This document shows positions 22,870 through 35,470 of a DNA stretch of 64,000 bases, one piece after another (within the stretch, counting starts at the first letter, position 1; each line of letters begins with the position of its first letter). Source of the DNA: Parelaphostrongylus tenuis (taxonomy: Eukaryota; Nematoda; Chromadorea; Rhabditida; Metastrongylidae). The notes under the pieces are model-generated. The model was not told the origin of the DNA, did not search any database, and saw only the letters and a list, made by a program, of their open reading frames with translations. The DNA lies in the NCBI GenBank assembly GCA_019055375.1, contig JAHQIW010006994.1:62001-126000 (forward strand), written 5' to 3'. The translations under genes were made by a program, and so were the position numbers.

Positions 22870-23285
22870 GTCATATGCGAACGCCTATTGCTAAGGTTAG
22901 AGGTCAGACTGAATCTCGTCCCACTACCAGTTAGAGCGTGACTTCAAACACTCTTAAATAAATTCAAGAATTCTCACATTTTCACTGCTTTTTTGCAGTT
23001 AATGATGTTTCAAAAATACCTAAGAGAACTGAGGGTATGCAAAGAACTCGATCTCAGACGCCCTCGCTATGGGTGAAACGCAGGTTCAACTCCCGCTTGA
23101 GGTCGAGTTCTTTGCATACCACTCAATTCCCGTAGGTATTTTTGAAACACCAGAACACTGCACAAAAGCAGTGAAATTATGAGATTTCTTGGATTTATTC
23201 AAGAGTATTTGAAGTCACGCTGTAACTGACAGTGGGACGACGTTCAATCTGACCTTTAACCTTAGCAATAGAAGATTGCACATTC
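22870..23285. repeat. SINE family A foldback: long hairpin with tRNA-like loop
   Basis: Two arms of ~190 nt (about 22,870-23,052 and 23,092-23,285) are inverse copies. Matching words include CCTATTGCTAAGGTTAGAGG with its inverse near 23,262, TTCACTGCTTTT with AAAAGCAGTGAA, and GGTATGCAAAGAACTCGA with TCGAGTTCTTTGCATACC. The ~40-nt loop contains GCAGGTTCAACTCCCGC, a Pol III B box from a tRNA gene. Other partial copies are at 26,990, 27,640, 40,190, 49,300 and 63,755. Confidence 0.7.
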
Positions 23286-23579
23286 GCCTAGTGCCACTTA
23301 ACCACCGGACCACTGCTTACCCACCACTCATTCTTCAAGATCTTTTTATCATAGCTATCAGCCCACCAACAATTTAACGGGTTTGGTCTGGTGAACTATA
23401 TCGCTCTATGAACCGAATTAAGCCTACGGCCATTGGACTTATATAAATCCCAGAGTATTTATGTTTCTACTGTCTTTTCATAGTGTTATGATGTTTAGAA
23501 TATACCTGAGAGGTTCAAGAGATCGACTTTCTATTAACCTCAACATCAAAGTTAATTACCAATCAAATATGGTAACTTA

Positions 23580-26175
23580 GCTCTTTAGGTGGCACAAGGT
23601 TGGTAGACGACGTTGGTGCTGTCGTCATTTGTTGTTGTTGATAGACTGCTGTACGAATAGCTAGCTGACGTTTCGGCGAGACAGCCTTCTTCGAAGCCTG
23701 GGCGTATACTGTTTTCGATATTTTCATGAGCCGGTAAGATGGATCGAAGCGTAAGCACCGTCCCTTGGATCAAGTTAGAAAATCAAGCGCATGCAACGTG
23801 CCAAATCTCGGGTCACAGTGGCGCATTCATCTTTACGGTTCATTTATGGATTATTAGCGTTTATCCGATACGCTTCAAAGGTCCTGCGCGTTGACGTTTT
23901 GGCTTCCCGCGCCAGGGATGTGATCGTTACATCAAAATCATTATTTCTGTGCTTTTGTGCCCTATGTAAGCCTAGAGGTTTGCTTCTGTCGCTATTAACC
24001 TTTCTGTCTAGATGTTCTTCTATGGGCAGATGAAGAAGTGGCTCACCCATCCCTAATATATTCCTCCGGCATACATTACAAGTTAACGAGTATATTGTGC
24101 CGGAACCCATGCAGTCCCCCTCCCTCCCGTTGGGGCAGATTTCGCAATGCTCTGAGCGACATAGCCGATCATAGAGATGGTTGCAGACCAGGTGACGGCG
24201 CAGGGTTCAAGTTGGGAGTTCGATTACTGTTACCAAATTTTCAAGGCCACTTGTTCTTAGGCACTTCTTGATAGCGTAACTAACTTCTTCTAATATAAAG
24301 GGCAACTTGGAAGCGACCTGATAAATTTGCAAGGTTTTCTTTTGTTTTGATTTTGAGACCTTATCCCATTAGTTGCACTAACCCTAGGTACATCGTAATC
24401 ATAGCCGTTGGATATGGCTATTTGCCGTGCCAAGTTTAGCGATTCTTTTCTCTCCTGTCCTAAAGTGCACACATTGCTAGCCATTTAGGGAATATTTTTG
24501 ATGAGTGCTTTCTTTTTGTGTGATGGATAAGAGGAAAGGTAGTGGACTAGTATATTTCTGTTACTTGGCTTACGCTAGCATTTTGTCGTGCAGCCATTTT
24601 TTAAGAGTTTGACTTGAGTGTTCAAAAATGGTAGCCAATCTACTTTTGGACTTTCCCGCGTTAATTTAATAATCTCTGACTGCCCAATTAAGACATCGAA
24701 AGATTTGTCCAGTTCCTCCTGTGTGGAACAGACAATAAAACAGTCGTCTATGTATCGGCAGTAGAGTACGAGTCGCGAGCTAGGAGTGGAGCTTCTACTT
24801 TATACATAAAAGCGATGGCTAGGCCTGATGCTAGGCGCTGACCCATGGTTAACCCCCTTATTTGTGAATTAATTTCCCCGACCACCTGAAGATTGACCAA
24901 CCAAGACACTGTTTTAAGAGGGGCCATCACCTGTTGAATTAACCTGCCAAACATATTGAAATATTGTTCGTTTTCCATGAGTAGTTCAAGAATGGCCTGC
25001 TTAGTAGAGTCGTTTGATACGTTGATATAAAGTGAGGTGACATCAAACGAGTTCATTACATGTGAGTTGATTAGCCGCGCAGCGTAGGTGGTCCAGGGAG
25101 ATTTTTGTGTTGGGTAAATGGGTTGGGATAGATTTAAGGAGCTGTTTTAGAACGAGCATCAAGGACTAGGATATTGTATCGGTTGATACAACTGCTGATA
25201 GGTCTAACCTTGAAGAATGGTTGGTCGCTAGAGGCAAGGTCATTAGTTGAAGTTAATTTATGGGTTTTGATAAGTAAGTATAAACACGGCAAACAGGGTG
25301 TTCGTTTTTGAGTCGAGTGATGAGTGAATTTTCTAGACTCGCAGCCTTCGCCACATTGACCCATTCTTTACTAAGTTTCCGGTGTTGTTTGTTGAACTCT
25401 TTATCAGAGGATGGTCGGTAGAGAGAAACGTCCTGAAGATGTTTTTCTGTTATCTCAATATCCAACAGACCATGTATGACTACGAAATTCGCCCCACCTT
25501 TATCACTAACGGAGCCGAAAGTGATTAAGTACTAGGAGGATCGTCCAAAAACCGAGCCAAAAGTAGGGTCAACATAGCCATTTGATTGTCCCTGTTTGAA
25601 GAAAGCTCCTGGGAATGGAATTGGGTAGTGCCTTTGTTTTGGTTCAAAACCTGACCTATCCAGCCTAGCCTTATGACGAAGTTGGTTTTGTAGGTCATGC
25701 AAACTACTAGTAATATTGCGCAGGGTAGATTTGGTGATAGGTTGATTGGGAGCAAAGCTTGGACCTAATTATGATACTGAACGCGCATTGTACGGTAACT
25801 TTATGCCTCCTAACACGGTAACTCTTGATGAGTTCTGGCACATTGTGGTTTTCGAGATTATCTGTGTTATTGCAAAATCCGATATGTGCATGTTTTGGTG
25901 TTGTTTGTTTGCGTCCTAAATCTTCAAACTTCTTCCTCAGATTGTTTTTGAGGCTATACTTGATCTTATTACAAATAGAGATACATCCACTTACTTTTCT
26001 CCTCCAAAGGTTCTTCTCCAAATATTGAGCACAGTGATGCTCTCTAGACATACATTTGTTATTATTAGTGAACATTTCGTTTCGCATGCATCTCAGTGAC
26101 ATGCGGAGTAATTGTGTCTCTATACTCAGTATCCTTGAAGAATCCCTTGGTATACCGCACATATGTAACTTCCTA
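23580..26175 (-). mobile_element. Penelope-like element 1 (RT plus GIY-YIG), decayed
   Basis: Minus-strand order matches a PLE. An N-terminal region lies at 26,162-25,500. RT follows at 25,465-24,700, including VRPISSCINRYN, NSFDVTSLYINV and GLTMGQRLAS. The catalytic YIDD is present only after a frameshift near 24,760. A linker lies at 24,480-24,290, and a GIY-YIG-type endonuclease at 24,170-23,850 (GDCMGSGTIYSLTCNVC, then RAQKHRNNDFDVTI). The GIY motif tyrosines are eroded (NILGMGE for YIGETGR). PLEs copy RNA into DNA with a telomerase-related RT and nick with the GIY-YIG domain. At least four frameshifts or stops make it inactive. Confidence 0.85.
23663..23702 (-). ncRNA. PLE-terminal hammerhead-like motif
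   Basis: Minus strand: CCAGGCTTCGAAGAAGGC, stem II GGC/GCC, then CGAAACGTCAGC. The CUGAAGA box is mutated (TCGAAGA), so it is a dead copy of the motif at 60,421. Confidence 0.45.
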
Positions 26176-26389
26176 GATTTGATGAAACTAGGAATAAGAT
26201 GGTGTTCTAAAAAGCGGCGGAGAAAGTAGATCTTTCTGTCGCATTGAGATGATTTTTTACCTTAATGACAGAGCGTCCTTTGCATGTTGAAAGAATCTTC
26301 CTGGTACTTGACGCAAAAGTTCGGGGGATCGACTCTCTAACTTTGGCATCAAAGTTAAATATCAGTCGAATATGGTAACTTAGCTATTC

Positions 26390-26885
26390 TTAGGAGCCTG
26401 GACGTACACTGTTTTCGAAATCTGTATGAGGGGCTAACAAAGGCTAACACCGAAAGAAGCAAACCTCTAGGCTTACGTAGGGCGCAAAAGCACAACAATA
26501 ATGATTTTGTTGCAACGATCACGACCATTGCGCGGGTATCTAAAAAATCAAGGCGCAAAACCATTGAAGCATATTGAATAAACGCTAAAAATCCATAAAT
26601 GAAATGTAAAGATGAATGCGCCACTGTAACACGAGACTTGGCACCTTATATGCGCTTGATTTTTCTAACTTGATCCAAGGGACGGTAATTGCGCATTGAT
26701 CCATTTTACCGGCTCATACAAATATCGAAAACAGTGTACGTCCAGGCTCCGAAGAAGGCGGTCTCACCGAAACGTCAGCCAGAAATCCGTACAGCCATCT
26801 ATCAACAACAACAACAAACAACGACAACACCAACGTCGTATACTTACCTCGCGCCAGCTGAAGAGCTCACTTACCATACCTGACA
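26390..26885 (+). mobile_element. PLE 1 partner: inverted 3' end
   Basis: Opposite-strand copy of the 3' end of the adjacent PLE. It carries the GIY-YIG C-terminal block (KPLGL/RKPRGL-like, then QKHNNNDF..), the NPxMK(C/R)KDEC segment, and the terminal CCGAAACGTCAGCC motif at 26,742-26,781, ending ACCTCGCGCCAG. Together with 23,580-26,175 it makes an inverted-terminus arrangement. Confidence 0.75.
26742..26781 (+). ncRNA. PLE-terminal hammerhead-like motif
   Basis: CCAGGCTCCGAAGAAGGC then ACCGAAACGTCAGCC. The stem I pairing GGCT/AGCC is kept; U4 of CUGAAGA is C here, and stem II is one pair short. Probably inactive. Confidence 0.45.
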
Positions 26886-26989
26886 GGATTGGGTGGTAAG
26901 CGAAATTTCCAAAGAAAAACTACTAAAGATTGGTGGCTGATAGCCATTATAGGGAGATACTGAAGAATGAGTGGTAGGTAATCGGTAGC

Positions 26990-27070
26990 CACGGTGGTGT
27001 AGTGGCAACAGACGCCTCCGGTTGGAGTGAAGCACGGGTTCAACCACACCTATGGTCAACTTCCGTGCAT
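26990..27070 (+). repeat. SINE family A tRNA-like head
   Basis: A box GGTGGTGTAGTGGCAAC and B box GGGTTCAACCACACC 40 nt apart, matching the tRNA-derived centre of family A. A second partial head lies at 27,645-27,720 (GATGGTGTAGTGGTATGA, GCGGTTGAACTTCC). Confidence 0.55.
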
Positions 27071-27739
27071 GCGTATTACTTTTTGTTTATACGACTCATC
27101 ATCACAAATCATGATATTGCGAGAATTTCAGCACTTCTTACATTCCATTCGTTTCCTCGTACTGAGCCGTTAGAGAGGTCTTCGATTATTTCACGTGTTG
27201 CTTCGAAACGCTTCTTGTGGATTTCGTCATCTTTATGACTGTCGTAGATAGTTGGTGGAGTCGAGTGTCTTTCGCAATCTCTGAAGTGATCGAGCTGAGG
27301 TACTGCTTGATGCGTTCATCGATTGATTTCGGAAGAGTATTGCTGGAAGGTATCGAAGTAACTTCTTCCTACACAACCTTTTCCTTTTACTGCTTTTCTT
27401 AAGCAGTGTTATAATGTCGTAATGTCTAGGAGTGCTGAGTGATATGCGAAGCATTCGAATCTAGACAAGAGTTGAACCTGCTCTTCATCTTTGTTGGGAG
27501 CGCGTACTGCCATTATAATACTGAAACCACAGCTTTGCTACCATTCTTTCTTACTGAATCCATTTACCAGATCAAACCCATGAAGGATGGTGGCTGAAAA
27601 TTTGAATAGTTTATATCGGATAAAGAATGGTAGCAAAACGGTGGATTCGATGGTGTAGTGGTATGACGCGCCGGCAGTATGGGTTAAACGCGGTTGAACT
27701 TCCTCCTCGGGTCAAATGCTTTGCATACAACTTGATACC

Positions 27740-29600
27740 CCTAGACGAATTACGAGACTTATGCATATATCAATTTACAGCCGAGTTAGTAGTCAGATTT
27801 TCATTTTTTTTACTGATTTCTGCCGTATTGTTGTTATGCTATTTTTGAGAAGGCATGATTATCCAAAAATAATTTAGACAGAACATGTATTTCCTGTTTC
27901 GAATGATTTGTTAAGTCATAATCAATCTTTAACTCCTACTTTGATGTGGCTACTTCTAACTTCGTCTTGCGACGATGTTCTTCTACGTCAGCTAAGTGAT
28001 CCTTACTGACTTGTGATCTCACGGTTTCTCGGAAATGTTGGATGGATTTGGATCAGAACCTTAGAGTTTTTTGAAGATGTAATTCCAGTTTTGTCAAATC
28101 GATGATGGACTATTCGTAGTTTTATAATATAATACATTTTCGAGTAAAAACTAGTGCTGAGGAGAACAAACGTCTTCGACTCATTCATCGTAACAAAACA
28201 GCAAATCCGGGGGGATGAGAAGCCACCACGTATGTGACAGGCATTCGGAGTTCACTTAAGGTTAATCTTCGTGTAAATAGTTTGCTATTTTGCTGTTCTT
28301 TAGTGAAGGCTTCATGAATATAGATACAAAAATGATGAGTGTTATGCAAAATCGACAACCATCATGAGTTGGATCGGGTTCTCTCTGATTAGGAGGAGAC
28401 TAATGAAAAGTCGATCTCATTCGCTGGAGCGAAACTTTCCCGAAGATTTTTAGTAATCGTTCGGAAGCTGGGACCTGAGCTTACAGCCCCACGTTGCAGA
28501 TTTTTTCAAAATTCTTTCATAACGCTGTAACACTTAAAATACAATTATGCTTCATGAAATGACGTTTTTCTTCTTATATCGTCTATATTTCGCTGGACAA
28601 AGTTCCTTTCCGAGAGTTCTAGCACTCAGACTTTAGCACAAACTTCGAGAAACTCAAAAATATGATTCCTTTTCAAAAAGCTCTTTTAACCTTTCGATCT
28701 CCTCTGGTCTTTTTAATTTGTGCTTCAAACTTCGCCAAACGGAGCTCTTTCTTTAGGCTAGTAGTATTATCTGATGGCGTGATGTTTCCTGATTCTAGCG
28801 ATGTGCTTATATTCCAAAACAACTGTCTGGTAGAAAAAATAAGACTGAGTTTTACATTTGTGGTAAGGTTGTTTATCGACCATTCAAGAGAGCGAGGGCC
28901 GTGGCAACGGCGGGGCGTGGCGGACGAGCGATATATTGTTATTGAATCATGAGTTTTTCCTCTCCTTTAGAACGAAAACTACTTTACCCACTGATACGTT
29001 TTTCTGTTTCCAGCAAATTATACGCGTGATAAAAATGAAGGCGAGGCGAATGTGTAACATAATTTTTGCTTGTCGCATCGACCAATGAAACGCTCTTGTT
29101 GCATAAAACCGACCATCAGAATCGCACAGTAAAAATTGTAAGAGTGAAACAGAATATTCTAAAGTTAGATTCCGTCCGAAATGCGCACGCGGAACTTTTT
29201 ACCAGCCCTTTGTTCCAGTCGTCGTCGTCGTCGTCGTCGTCAATCACTCAATGAAACAATAATGAACGATAAGACCCTTGTCGATAGATGATAGATTGAG
29301 AAGATGAGCCTCAAACAGTGCAAGTTCAGTGTGAACTATATGAAAGCTTGTATCTCTTTTGTGAAGATTTGTAAAATTCATAACTTATATTTCAGTCAAT
29401 GGAAATCAGAAGAGGCGACAATTCATAGTTAAAGGCTTTTTGAATGGTACAATTTTTGGAGAAAAAGAATTAAAGCTCCCGTCCTTGATGAGCCTCGGGG
29501 GGATACGCCATTCGTCCCCAAATTGAGCCATCGTATGGACTGATTGAATGCACATCTGGTCCTTAGAATGAATGATTTGCAGTAGCCTACCGATGTATCA
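27740..29600. other. no gene; repeats
   Basis: No exon recognised. Contains a family M module (about 28,470-28,640), a (GTC)n run (29,217-29,241) and a minus-strand SINE B tail (about 29,470-29,575). Confidence 0.4.
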
Positions 29601-29605
29601 AGTCA

Positions 29606-30420
29606 GTGCCGCTACCCTCCCAATCACGTCCGGCCCCATGGAAAGCCTCCATGAAAATTTTTCTTTGGCTGTACAAAAATTACAAAACCACAGTCTCTTC
29701 ATGCTACAATGACATTGTTGTTGGCCTAGATAAAGGAGTTCGACATGAAGATGCCGTTTTGCTTGAAATATTTACTGTCACCCCACAAAGTGTTGTGAGA
29801 AAATTAGAATGGGAGAACATGGGAGTAAAAGTCAATGGTCGACAATTACACTGCTTCTGCTCTGCTGATAACATAAATTATATGACAACAAGCACTAACC
29901 GAATGAAACGAACGTCAGCCGACTTTGATAATGCTTGTGGGAAGATTGGTCTACAAATAAATCCCACGAAAAGCATGCTCAAGGAAAACAGATTGGTATT
30001 CTATGTACCATTCATGTTTAGTATCAGATGCCTTTCGGTGTTTTACTTATGTCTATTTGAGTCGAAAAGTCAATATGACTAACCAATTAACTCCAGAGAT
30101 AAGCAGAAAGAAGCGAGCGGTTTGGGGAGTGCTTCGGACAATAGATGATGTAGTAAAGCAATTTGAGAACATCCATTCCGTGCCCACGTTTTCGACTCAA
30201 CTGTTATCCCTACCTTAACGTATGCATCAGAATCCTAGTCGCTACTGAGAAGGATGGAAGATTTCTCGGTGTCGTCAATCGCACAGTCGATAGGGCGATG
30301 GTGGGAGTATGCGGCTTAATGCAAAATGATGGAAAGGGTCCGAAGTTCTGGCTCATGACAATGATCGAAAATCAATGACGCCATTCTAATCGCGAAATCG
30401 TAGAAATCAAGTAGGCCGGA
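29606..30420 (+). mobile_element. RTE-type LINE, RT palm fragment
   Basis: One open frame of 158 codons then broken frames. It contains VGLDKGVRHEDAV (RT fingers/palm, consensus VGKGVRQGDTISP), RKLEWENMGVKVNGRQL, CSADNIN where RTE has FADDIVL (both catalytic aspartate positions differ or are shifted), and DFDNACGKIGLQINPTKS. After a frameshift come RKKRAVWGVLRTIDD and IENP blocks, and further on the RxxxVGRTRNAFE block. The YADD-type catalytic box is degraded to SADN, so it is inactive. An inverted copy lies at 33,085-33,790. Confidence 0.8.
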
Positions 30421-30999
30421 CTCGTAATGCTTTTGAACGGCACCGATTTGAAAACATCGTTTTTCGGGAGCTAAGCGCACAACACAGAGGTCACCTAATC
30501 AGCGGATCACTACATGTACGAAAAGGTCACTCAATTTCTTAGTCAAGCTCAACGGAAATTATTAGCCAAGAAAGAAACAAGGGCATTCTTTGGCATGGGA
30601 ACACTGCTGCAGTTTTGAATAAAACAATCTCTAATAACGAGTTAATACCGCGCTACATGACCAGCAGCCGATCAACGCCAGCACATAAAGCTAGAAGTGA
30701 AGGAGACGAACCCCTCCCCCCTCCCCCCACCCCTACCTGATCACTATAATCAGTGCTGGCACTATGACCTAAAACAGAAGCCACAAATGTCACTTTCTTG
30801 CATGTATTGGAGAGGGTCCACAAACCCTTGTACCACAACCAATCAAGAAAGCATTTTTGCGAGTTCGTCCTTATGAAGAAGACCGAGGCGTGACACGCTG
30901 CTCGTGGATACGCAATCATAACACCACCTTCCCAAAATAACATCAAAGTTCTTCGATTCAGCAGAACCACTTTTGGATTAATCGCATCACCGTTTTTTT

Positions 31000-33080
31000 T
31001 CGCAGGAATGGTTCATCATCACCTCGACCGCTGCAAACAAGACAGCGACTTGGTCAAGGAAATAAAACACAATTTGTATGTTGACAACTTGATTCTGACC
31101 GCCTACGGTTGGAAAAGTCAATATACTTCTACTCACGTGTAAACAAATATTCAGCGACTTCAATATGAATCTTCACGAATCTACTTCAAACGATACCTAT
31201 TTAATGGCAAGAATACCACCTCCTAATACATCAGACGGTCACCTACCAAAGGTGCCAGGGATTCCGTGGAGCTTCAATCAGACTGCTTACAAATATCATA
31301 CAGCACAAGATTACATCAGCGAGCCACCAAAAGAACAGCTGCTTATTCTAGCTTTCTTATACGATCCACTGGAATCTCTTATCATCACTTCATGAAGCTA
31401 TAGTATTCCTACGTTCTTCATGGACAAAGAAGTATGACTGGGGCACTATTCTACTAGATCTTACAAAAAACATTAAGTGTGTATATGAACGAAATATCTG
31501 CCATGTTTTCTGCCGGCAAAGGATAGCGACTACACTCTGGTAGCCTTTGCCACGTTAGTACTGAAGCAATCGCTTGTATTTACCTACGTTCAAGAGAACT
31601 AACCTTCTGATGTTAAAGGGCGAACTGTCTTCTTTGAAGCTAACTACAGCAATACCGAAAGCGGAACTGGACGCACTCTTCTTAGCACTCCGATTGACGG
31701 CTGCTGTCCTGACTCAACTCCAGAAATCCGTGTGCATCCAGGACATCTTTGCTTTCAGAGACTCGGAACTCGCGCTCAACTGGATAAAACGCAAACCATT
31801 AAAGAGCCTTGGACTTAGAGTATTTAATCGTTTTATAAAGATAGATAAAATTGTTGAACGCATCCAAAGTACAGGTCTACGCGTTCTAATCGGACACATC
31901 AGATCACAATACGATGCAGCTCATTGCGCTGCTCGCGGACTAGATCAACGTGAATTACTCGATCATCTTTGGAAGAGTGCTCCACCAATCCTTCTAGAAC
32001 CTCCAGAATAATGGAAAGCCAAGTCTAACACTCCTAAATACAATGAAAGCTGTTTCTCCGAGGCCAGAATGTCAACACTTCATAATGATTAATTAGGTGT
32101 AACGTGCGAAGAATTTATCCAAGAGCACTAACAACTTCTTGTTGAACAGGATAGAGAAAACAAAGTTGATATTCCTGCTTCAGTAGAGAAATATTCCTAA
32201 ACTAGTGCAGAAAGAATCGTCGCGAGGATTCTACGCTACGTTCATGTCCCAAGCACTAAATTCAATGCTCGCAAAAGGAATCACATCAAGTTATCTACAT
32301 TTCTACAAGCCCCGGCAACTAATAGTGACTCTGATATCTCTGCAAAGGAGATTACCGTAGCCACAAAAATATTGATCAGGTAACACTAAATATCAACTAC
32401 AAGGCCTCCTATGTTGCAGTCTGTAACACATTTGAATGTTGAACTGGATGATGAAGGCCTTCTGCGATGTTTCGAGATTCTAGGACGAAGCGACTTGAGC
32501 AGAGATGCCAAAAATCCCCTTTTAGTTTTAGAGAACTACTGTGAGCACAAATCACGAAGATCCTACGTTTATGAGTTCAATGCCAATGATTCAACAATTT
32601 TCCCTACAAGTGCCTAAGTCAGAAGATCTACCCCAACGAAGAGTGTGCAGATCGCGTCCCTTCGAGCGCGTGAGCCTGGACTGCTTCGGCCCACTAAGCT
32701 ATTCAATCAAACCCTACAAAAAGCAAATGTTATGGAGCGATAATGACCTGTATGGCGACCCGACAAATCCATTTAGACTTCGTCTCCGACGTGACCATAA
32801 CTGCAATCCTTATGTTCTCAAGTCGTTTCTTTGCCAGACGCGGAGCACCATCATCAGTTACGAGCTTTAAGGCTCCAACATTCATGCCGAGAGAAGCGAT
32901 TCTCAATGAACGCTTGCAGTCCATTCCCGAAAATGGAACACACGATAGCCAATAGGGAAATAGAGTGGCGATGCATCACTCCATTTGCCCCATGGCAAGG
33001 AAGTTTTCATGAGCGACTCATCAAGTCGGTGAAACAGCCTTTCTACAGGACTTTAAGAACATGTAAACTCGATTTCGCGA
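31000..33080 (+). mobile_element. BEL/Pao retrotransposon relic
   Basis: Fragments of a Pao-type pol in order on the plus strand: an RT piece with NLYVDNLILTA (31,075), a 145-codon frame (31,574-32,011) covering the RT-RNase H connection with IPKAELDALFLALRL and the TGLRVLIGHIR region, and an integrase region (32,640-33,030) with RPFERVSLDCFGPL and ITPFAPWQGSFHERLIKSV. Many stops and frame changes; no long terminal repeats are recognisable at either edge. The element sits between two inverted RTE fragments. Confidence 0.75.
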
Positions 33081-33084
33081 TTAG

Positions 33085-33790
33085 AATGGAGTCACTGATT
33101 TCCGATAATCGTCATGAGCCAGATCTTCGGACCCTTTCCATCATTTTGCGACAAGCCGGATACTCCCAGCATCGCTCTATCGACTGTGCGATTGATGACG
33201 CCAAGAATCCATCATTCTCACGTAGCGACGAGGTTTCTGATGCATACGTTAAGGTAGGGATAACAGTTGAGTCGAAAACGTGGGCACGGAGTTGGATGTT
33301 CTTTACTTGCTTCACTGCATCATCTATTGTTCGAAGCACTCCCAAAACCGCTCGCTTCTTTCTGCTGATCTCTGGAGTCAATTGGTTAGTCATATTGACT
33401 TTCCGACCCAAGTAGACGTAAGTAAAATACTGACAGGCATCTATTCCACTAAGCGTGAATAGTCCATAGAATACCAATCCGTTTCTCTTGAGCATCCTTT
33501 TCGTGGGATTTATTTGTAGACCAATCTTTCCACAAGCATTATCAAAGTCGGTTGACGTTCGTTTCATTCGGTTAGTGCTTCTTGCCATATAATTTATGTT
33601 ATCAGCAGAGCAAAATTGGTGTAAATTCGACCATCGACTTCAACTCCAATGTTCGCCCATTCTAATTTACGCACAACGCTTTGTGGGGTTACAGTAATAA
33701 ATCAAACAAATTGGCATCTTCTTGTCGAACTCCTTTATCTAGCCCGACAGTAATGTCATTGCAGCATGGGGAGACTTTAGTTCTGAAATT
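33085..33790 (-). mobile_element. RTE-type LINE fragment, inverted partner of 29.6 kb
   Basis: Minus-strand open frame 33,588-33,112 reads NRMKRTSTDFDNACGKIGLQ, LGRKVNMTNQLTPEISR, RKKRAVLGVLRTIDD and LRAHVFDSTVIPTLTYASE. The rest of the RT (GLDKGVRQEDAN) is upstream in another frame. It resembles 29,606-30,420 closely and is slightly better preserved. Confidence 0.8.
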
Positions 33791-34202
33791 TTTGTATAGC
33801 TGACGAAAAATTTTATGTTCTGAGTAAGAACGCCTTAACTGTTAGAATCTCTTCTTTCTACCATTGTTTCACTTAAGATATAATCTTTCTTCAATTTAAT
33901 CGAATTGATACATAGCGGTCTCTTGTACTTTTGCGATATTTCAGTGAGTCTTGTGGCTCTGTGGATATAGTCCATTTTAGTGGATGCCATTCAAAACCGT
34001 ACTTTTCCCCACCTCTCTATCCTTCTTTCAGTGTTATGTCAGTCGTGATTCGTGATGGCTTGAGTAAAATTCCATAAATGAAGAAATGTTCTTTTATGCA
34101 CAATGTCATGGTTTTCCTCGTTTTCCATTGAATTATCTCCTTTCATTTTGACATAATGCGTGAAGAGCCAAGCAAGAGTGTTAATGAAGACTAGTAATAG
34201 GT

Positions 34203-34621
34203 TTAGGTTCTAAAGGGTTTTTCATACCATATTTTCCGAATTTCTCCCAAATGAGATACCGTGTCATCGTAATCAGGTGGTGCCTGTGGGTGTCGGACTG
34301 CCAAGCACAGCGTGAGGTTCAACCCTTCAGCATGGCCATTCAAGCTGAGAAGGAATTCGACGTTTTCACTCGAGAAGTTTGGAAAGTAAACCGTATCAGG
34401 AATGACAATCGTCTTCGTAGCTACTAGTCGCATGATGGTAGTTTCTGATTCATAAGGGCCGGCGACTGCTCTAACGTGGTGACGACCTGATGAAGCTTCG
34501 GCTCTTACGTCGGGTCTTAGCGAACAATAAAACTAAACCACCACGTTTCAATGCGTTGGAATCCACAAATAAAGACGGACCGTTCCAGTAATCCAGTGAG
34601 TAGATAATTTCCACATTTTTC
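34203..34621 (-). CDS. unrecognised protein, last two exons
   Basis: Minus strand. Exon 34,621(approx.)-34,509 carries VEIIYSLDYWNGPSLF and LKRGGLVLLFAKTR. A 43-nt intron follows (34,508-34,466, donor GTAAGA, acceptor GAGCAG) with matching phase 1. The terminal exon 34,465-34,203 has 86 codons and a TAA stop: it starts AGPYESETTIMRLVATKTI, continues with VYFPNFSSENVEFLLSLNG and ends EIRKIWYEKPFRT. Codon use and the clean intron support a real gene. No signal peptide or transmembrane helix is visible in this part. I do not recognise the family, and the exon preceding 34,621 is unresolved. An alternative reading without the intron gives a TAG soon after the donor. Confidence 0.65.
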
Positions 34622-35389
34622 CTTCATTCGTGAGGATAATACTTTCTTCATTATGTTGTTTGTTTCAAAGTGATTCAAAGTCTTTGACTGCCTATCAGTC
34701 TGCAATCCACATAGGATTTTCGCTTCTTGTAGTTAGAATTTTATTTTCTAGCATTAAGTTGATCAGGCTAATATTTTTTTCATACGATATACACATATAC
34801 GTTAATAGCTAATCCAATTGGGGAATTTTACCATTCTAGTTTAGATATTCGATATATTACAGTGTAACTTTGTCTTTGTAAGCCTTTAGTGTTTTCACGT
34901 TATCTTGTCATGTCTTCTGACTCAAGCGTAACCATGCGCGTTTCCAAAAAACTGTCGTTTATGATGCCTACTTTTCCAACTCACCATATGAATCTGTGCC
35001 TCAAATGTGATCCCCAGTACCAACCAAACTATGAACTCGTATGATCTGTGTTTACTGACAAATTTTTCTGTTCTTTGTTCCATAAGTTCGGTTTATTCTG
35101 GATATTCGAGAGTATTTTTTTATGCTACTACTTAGCATTATCTTGCCAGAGTGATTTTAGCCATTGTTAATAGTCCTAAGATGTCTTGAAAGTGTAAGTA
35201 GATACTGAACTCTTCCAGATAAAATATGTGTGTTCTTATTTGAAAAAGGGGAAGCTCTCTGCTCCAATTTTGGTAACAGAATATCATCTTGCATCAACTT
35301 CTTATCAAGATAACTAGGAAAAACCGAGGAAAGAATAGCTTTGTTCCGTACGAACCGTCCTCTTCGACGTATAACTTGCACGAGGTTGG
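34622..35389. other. no exon resolved
   Basis: Probably includes upstream sequence of the minus gene ending at 34,203, but no further exon could be fixed. Confidence 0.3.
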
Positions 35390-35470
35390 TAATCCTTTTG
35401 AATTCCGTTCAAATTTGATGGTTACCATTCTGACTACTCGCCTTCATCAGAGCCTTGACATGATCGGCTG
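35390..35470 (-). mobile_element. PLE terminal remnant
   Basis: Minus strand reads GGCTCTGATGAAGGCGAGTA ... ATTACCAACCTCG, matching the PLE 3' terminus (GGCTCTGAAGAAGGCG ... TTTACCAACCTCG at 60,424-60,490), but the CGAAACGTC part is lost. Confidence 0.45.
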
